In this document: positions 14,115 to 16,443 of the stretch, in pieces
How positions within the stretch are numbered: the stretch's first letter is position 1
Layout of the letters: each line of letters starts with the position of its first letter
Source: Thermocladium sp049965935
Lineage (GTDB): Archaea; Thermoproteota; Thermoprotei; Thermoproteales; Thermocladiaceae
NCBI GenBank assembly: GCA_049965935.1
Contig: JBMFVP010000038.1
Coordinates: 1-16,443 of the forward strand
Reading direction: 5' to 3'
Length of the DNA: 16,443 nucleotides
Made by a program: the position numbers and the translations under genes
The notes under the pieces: model-generated
What the model was told of the DNA's origin: nothing
Seen by the model: the letters and a program-made list of their open reading frames with translations, nothing else
Database searches by the model: none

Positions 14115-14604
14115 TTTTATCCTTAACCGCTAACCGCTCCAGTGCCCTGCTTAGCTCGAGGAGGGCCGCTCCCTGCCAGTACGATGGAGCTGCATCCACA
14201 TTAATAGACTTAACAATAGCCATAGCATTATCCAGGGAGAAGCCCCTATACATTAGGTAACCGATTATTATGGTGGGGGATCGCCCAATCCCAGCATTGC
14301 AGTGAACTATTGTTCTCCCAATCCTCGAGACCTCATCTATCCACCTAAATATCGATAGGAACTCATCGATGCTGGGCGCATGCATGTCCTTCACTGGCAC
14401 ATGCAGCACCTTAATGCCTAACCCCTCCGCATCCCTCAGATACTCATTCATGGGGTACCCCAAGGAATCCATCTCCCACTCCTCCAGGGCAGCAACCGCC
14501 CCCATTACTCCCTCCCTCCTCCACTTAATTAGGTCCCTCCTTCCCCTGGGCGCACATGAGCCGCCAATCACGTCGTTAACAAAGTATGGACACTTACTCG
14601 GCAT
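14101..14604 (-). CDS. Dual-specificity-type protein phosphatase
   Basis: The cysteine-phosphatase signature HCNAGIGRSPT (residues 101-111 from the start chosen; nucleophile C102, phosphate-binding R108) identifies a dual-specificity/tyrosine phosphatase fold. A likely general-acid aspartate is D73 in VPVKDMHAP. At 167 residues it has the size of archaeal stand-alone enzymes. The frame runs back to 14739, adding 45 residues that cross the promoter of the divergent gene; the ATG at 14604 is preferred because TCTTTAAC lies about 25 bases upstream. Targets could be phosphotyrosine/serine proteins, RNA 5' ends or phosphoinositide-like molecules; most archaeal members are protein phosphatases. It is the first gene of a two-gene operon with the HAD phosphatase. 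Confidence 0.88.
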   Translation of the reverse strand: MPSKCPYFVNDVIGGSCAPRGRRDLIKWRREGVMGAVAALEEWEMDSLGYPMNEYLRDAEGLGIKVLHVPVKDMHAPSIDEFLSIFRWIDEVSRIGRTIVHCNAGIGRSPTIIIGYLMYRGFSLDNAMAIVKSINVDAAPSYWQGAALLELSRALERLAVKDKNGDK

Positions 14605-14625
14605 GCGTGGATCCACCTTAACTGA

Positions 14626-14633
14626 GTTAAAGA
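14626..14633 (-). promoter_or_regulatory. TATA box of the dual-specificity phosphatase operon
   Basis: The minus strand reads TCTTTAAC, centred about 25 bases before the ATG at 14604. It is a moderate match and chiefly supports the shorter start. Confidence 0.4.
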
Positions 14634-14655
14634 CTTTTTCAGCTCGGGTTTTAAG

Positions 14656-14665
14656 CTTAAAAAAG
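14656..14665 (+). promoter_or_regulatory. TATA box of the FAD oxidoreductase operon
   Basis: CTTAAAAAAG is centred about 26 bases before the ATG at 14687, supporting a leaderless mRNA and the long N terminus of the oxidoreductase. Confidence 0.5.
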
Positions 14666-14686
14666 TCTAAAGGGTAGGCTCGCCTA

Positions 14687-16366
14687 ATGGTTAAGGAAGT
14701 ATTATACAGCGCTAGGACTGGAGATGAGCGGAGATTCATTTGCTGCGAGTGGTGGTGCGAGGGTTATTGGCTAAGCTTAGGCGAATTAAACCAATGTGTG
14801 GGCGAATCAAGCAGGCCCCGATTGCCTTTCCTCATGAGGTTCAAGTTCATTAAGAAAATGGCGGCTCCAGGCCGCTTTCCGCGAAACAAGTGGGTAATCA
14901 GGTTCTGGGGATTAGCGAGCAGCATGGCCACTAACATGAATCACCTAGATATTGCCGCGCTCCCGGAACCACCAAAGGCGACAGTGAAGGAAGCAAGTGG
15001 AGACGTCTTAGTGGTTGGCGGCGGCTTGGCGGGTTTATCCACTGCAGCCGAGTTAAGCCGCGCCGGGTTTAAGGTAACCATAATAGATGGGGCCCAGGAC
15101 CTCGGTGGCCGCAATGCGTTAGACACCGAGAAGCTCGTTAATGGCTCGGCTCCAGCCGACTTAATAAGCGACTTGAGGAAGAGTCTCCTCAATGATCCTA
15201 ACGTCTCAATATATAGTGGATACGCATTTGACGGCAAGCTGGAGGACGCGGTCATAGCCCACTCTCTAAGCGGCTCCACGCTGCTCAGGCTGAGGCATAG
15301 GTACGTAGTGTTCGCGACGGGGGCCAGGGAGGTGCCGGCCGTGTTTCCTGGAAATGGCTCCATCAAGATGTACACTGGTTGGACGTATCTAAGCCTAGCT
15401 AGGTCCGGCTCCATTAATCACAGGTCCGTGGCGGTCTATGGCTCCGATGATTGGGGCATTCGCGTTGCGCACATGATTAAATCCATGGGGGTAAACGTCG
15501 TTCTCCTAGATAATTCGGTTCAGGTCAGGAGCGACCTTTATAGGGACCTCTCCAGGGAAATGAAGGTGGAGACCACGGTGAGCCTCACCGCGGATAAATT
15601 ATCTCAATTGGGCGTCGATGCCTTGGTCACGACGGTGAGGGTGCCGGCCATAGAAGCCGTTGTGCAGTGGGGCGGCGAGGCCTATTATGAGCATGAATTG
15701 GGCGGCATGATTCCACGACACTCCTGGAGCGGGGAGGTAATGGGGACAACCGATGCGTATGTCGTGGGCGAGGCGAGCGGCCTCATTCCTCTTCACTTGG
15801 TGCCCATGCAGGCTAAGGTGATTGCCTCGAGCATAGCGTTGAAGGAGGGCCGCATCGATGAGAAGGAGCTTGAGAAATCGCTTGCCGAGTTCAGGACATC
15901 AATAAACGTGGCATCCCCGAAGCAATTCAATGCTTTTCAGCGGCTTGATAAGGGCCTCCACGAGATCGGCATATTCGTGGAGCCCAACGTGATTAACGTG
16001 CCTCAATGGGCCAGCGACATGAATATAGCGGATGCAGATGAGGAATTGATATGCATGTGCGAAGACGTGACTCTGGGCGATTTATTGGAGAACGTTAAGG
16101 TATTCACGGGGGCTAAGGAGATAAAGGTAACGGTTCTCCATGATGAGACCCTTGAAGCCAGGAAATTCTCGCCGCCGCCAATGGAGAGAATCAAGAGAAC
16201 CACGGGGCTTGGGACAGGCGCGTGCCAGGGCAAGCTTTGCATGATGACCGCCAACCTAATACTGGCCAGGATATTCCAGAAGAAGCCGAGGGAGATAGGC
16301 ATATTTAGGCAAAGATTCCCGCTGAACCTCATGCCAATGGGGATTACAGGTGATTCCAATGAGTGA
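14687..16366 (+). CDS. FAD-dependent oxidoreductase with C-terminal BFD-like [2Fe-2S] domain (HcnB/OoxA/SoxA-like)
   Basis: A 559-residue protein with three parts. Residues 1-105 form an unusual N-terminal region with C19, C20, C24 and C37 that stands where longer SoxA-type proteins have a ferredoxin-like domain. From about 106 a pyridine-nucleotide-disulfide-oxidoreductase-like FAD domain begins with DVLVVGGGLAGLSTA, and VFATGAREVP and VVGEASGL are its further landmarks. The C-terminal tail has a CxC pair (C456, C458) and C513/C518 in TGACQGKLC, the BFD-like [2Fe-2S] site. Such proteins are subunits of amino-acid or amine dehydrogenases (hydrogen cyanide synthase B, opine oxidase A, sarcosine oxidase alpha, proline dehydrogenase complexes) and usually pair with a DAO-type FAD subunit, which is the next gene here. 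The genes overlap by 8 bases. The substrate is not predictable. Confidence 0.85.
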   Translation: MVKEVLYSARTGDERRFICCEWWCEGYWLSLGELNQCVGESSRPRLPFLMRFKFIKKMAAPGRFPRNKWVIRFWGLASSMATNMNHLDIAALPEPPKATVKEASGDVLVVGGGLAGLSTAAELSRAGFKVTIIDGAQDLGGRNALDTEKLVNGSAPADLISDLRKSLLNDPNVSIYSGYAFDGKLEDAVIAHSLSGSTLLRLRHRYVVFATGAREVPAVFPGNGSIKMYTGWTYLSLARSGSINHRSVAVYGSDDWGIRVAHMIKSMGVNVVLLDNSVQVRSDLYRDLSREMKVETTVSLTADKLSQLGVDALVTTVRVPAIEAVVQWGGEAYYEHELGGMIPRHSWSGEVMGTTDAYVVGEASGLIPLHLVPMQAKVIASSIALKEGRIDEKELEKSLAEFRTSINVASPKQFNAFQRLDKGLHEIGIFVEPNVINVPQWASDMNIADADEELICMCEDVTLGDLLENVKVFTGAKEIKVTVLHDETLEARKFSPPPMERIKRTTGLGTGACQGKLCMMTANLILARIFQKKPREIGIFRQRFPLNLMPMGITGDSNE

Positions 16367-16443
16367 GGAGGGAAGGGGCTTACAGGCGTATACTGCTGAT
16401 GTTACCGTGGTGGGCGGCGGCGTCATTGGTCTCTCCACTGCAT
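16359..16443 (+). CDS. DAO-family FAD-dependent oxidoreductase, N-terminal fragment (HcnC/OoxB/SoxB-like)
   Basis: Only 28 residues are inside the window. They include DVTVVGGGVIGLSTA, the dinucleotide-binding start of D-amino-acid-oxidase-family flavoproteins; GVIGLSTA is typical of glycine/sarcosine/proline oxidase-type members. The ATG at 16359 overlaps the end of the upstream gene, and GGTGAT at 16349-16354 is an archaeal ribosome-binding site four bases before it. Together with its neighbour it probably forms a heteromeric amine or amino-acid dehydrogenase that passes electrons through the [2Fe-2S] subunit. The remainder lies beyond the window, so integrity is unknown. Confidence 0.75.
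   Translation, partial: MSEEGRGLQAYTADVTVVGGGVIGLSTA

Overview
The window looks like a piece of a hyperthermophilic Thermoproteota (crenarchaeal) chromosome, most likely Thermoproteales-like. The evidence is an archaeal TATA box about 24-31 bases upstream of most first genes with almost no 5' leader, GGTGA(T) ribosome-binding sites only at genes inside operons, an archaeal pantoate kinase, an archaeal-type beta-CASP nuclease, an archaeal MiaB-like methylthiotransferase and a tRNA without encoded CCA. The genus is a guess. Genes are densely packed and mostly housekeeping.

Layout. Bases 1-75 look like the right end of an IS200/IS605-type (TnpB) element with the 3' scaffold of its guide RNA. 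A YkgJ-family cysteine-cluster protein follows (minus). Then come aspartate kinase and aspartate-semialdehyde dehydrogenase (plus, overlapping), the first two steps of the aspartate-family amino acid pathway. Next are two related class I PLP aminotransferases (both minus), separated by porphobilinogen synthase hemB (minus) and tRNA-Gly(TCC) (plus). Then an EamA/DMT transporter and a MoaD/ThiS-like ubiquitin-fold protein (both plus). An archaeal MiaB-like tRNA methylthiotransferase (minus) and a beta-CASP ribonuclease (plus) diverge from one shared TATA box. A 50-residue four-cysteine protein lies on the minus strand in the next gap. Then come a beta-hydroxyacid dehydrogenase (minus), a divergent CutA (minus) / pantoate-kinase-like (plus) pair sharing another TATA box, and an operon of a dual-specificity phosphatase and a HAD hydrolase (minus). 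Last is the start of a two-gene operon for an HcnB/OoxA-like and an HcnC/SoxB-like amine or amino-acid dehydrogenase (plus, second gene cut by the window end).

Regulation. Nearly every first gene appears leaderless: the start codon sits where transcription should begin. This rule moves several starts inward from the longest open frame (YkgJ, hemB, dual-specificity phosphatase). Two divergent pairs have exactly 51 bases between their start codons, the spacing expected if two leaderless genes share one TATA box.

Most worth a second look: the aspartate kinase whose catalytic KxGGS motif is encoded upstream of its first usual start codon; the tiny cysteine protein; the MoaD-like protein without terminal Gly-Gly; the pantoate-kinase-like protein lacking two family signature residues; and the partial TnpB guide-RNA end. 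I see no convincing wholly new multi-gene system; no CRISPR array, rRNA or complete mobile element is present.
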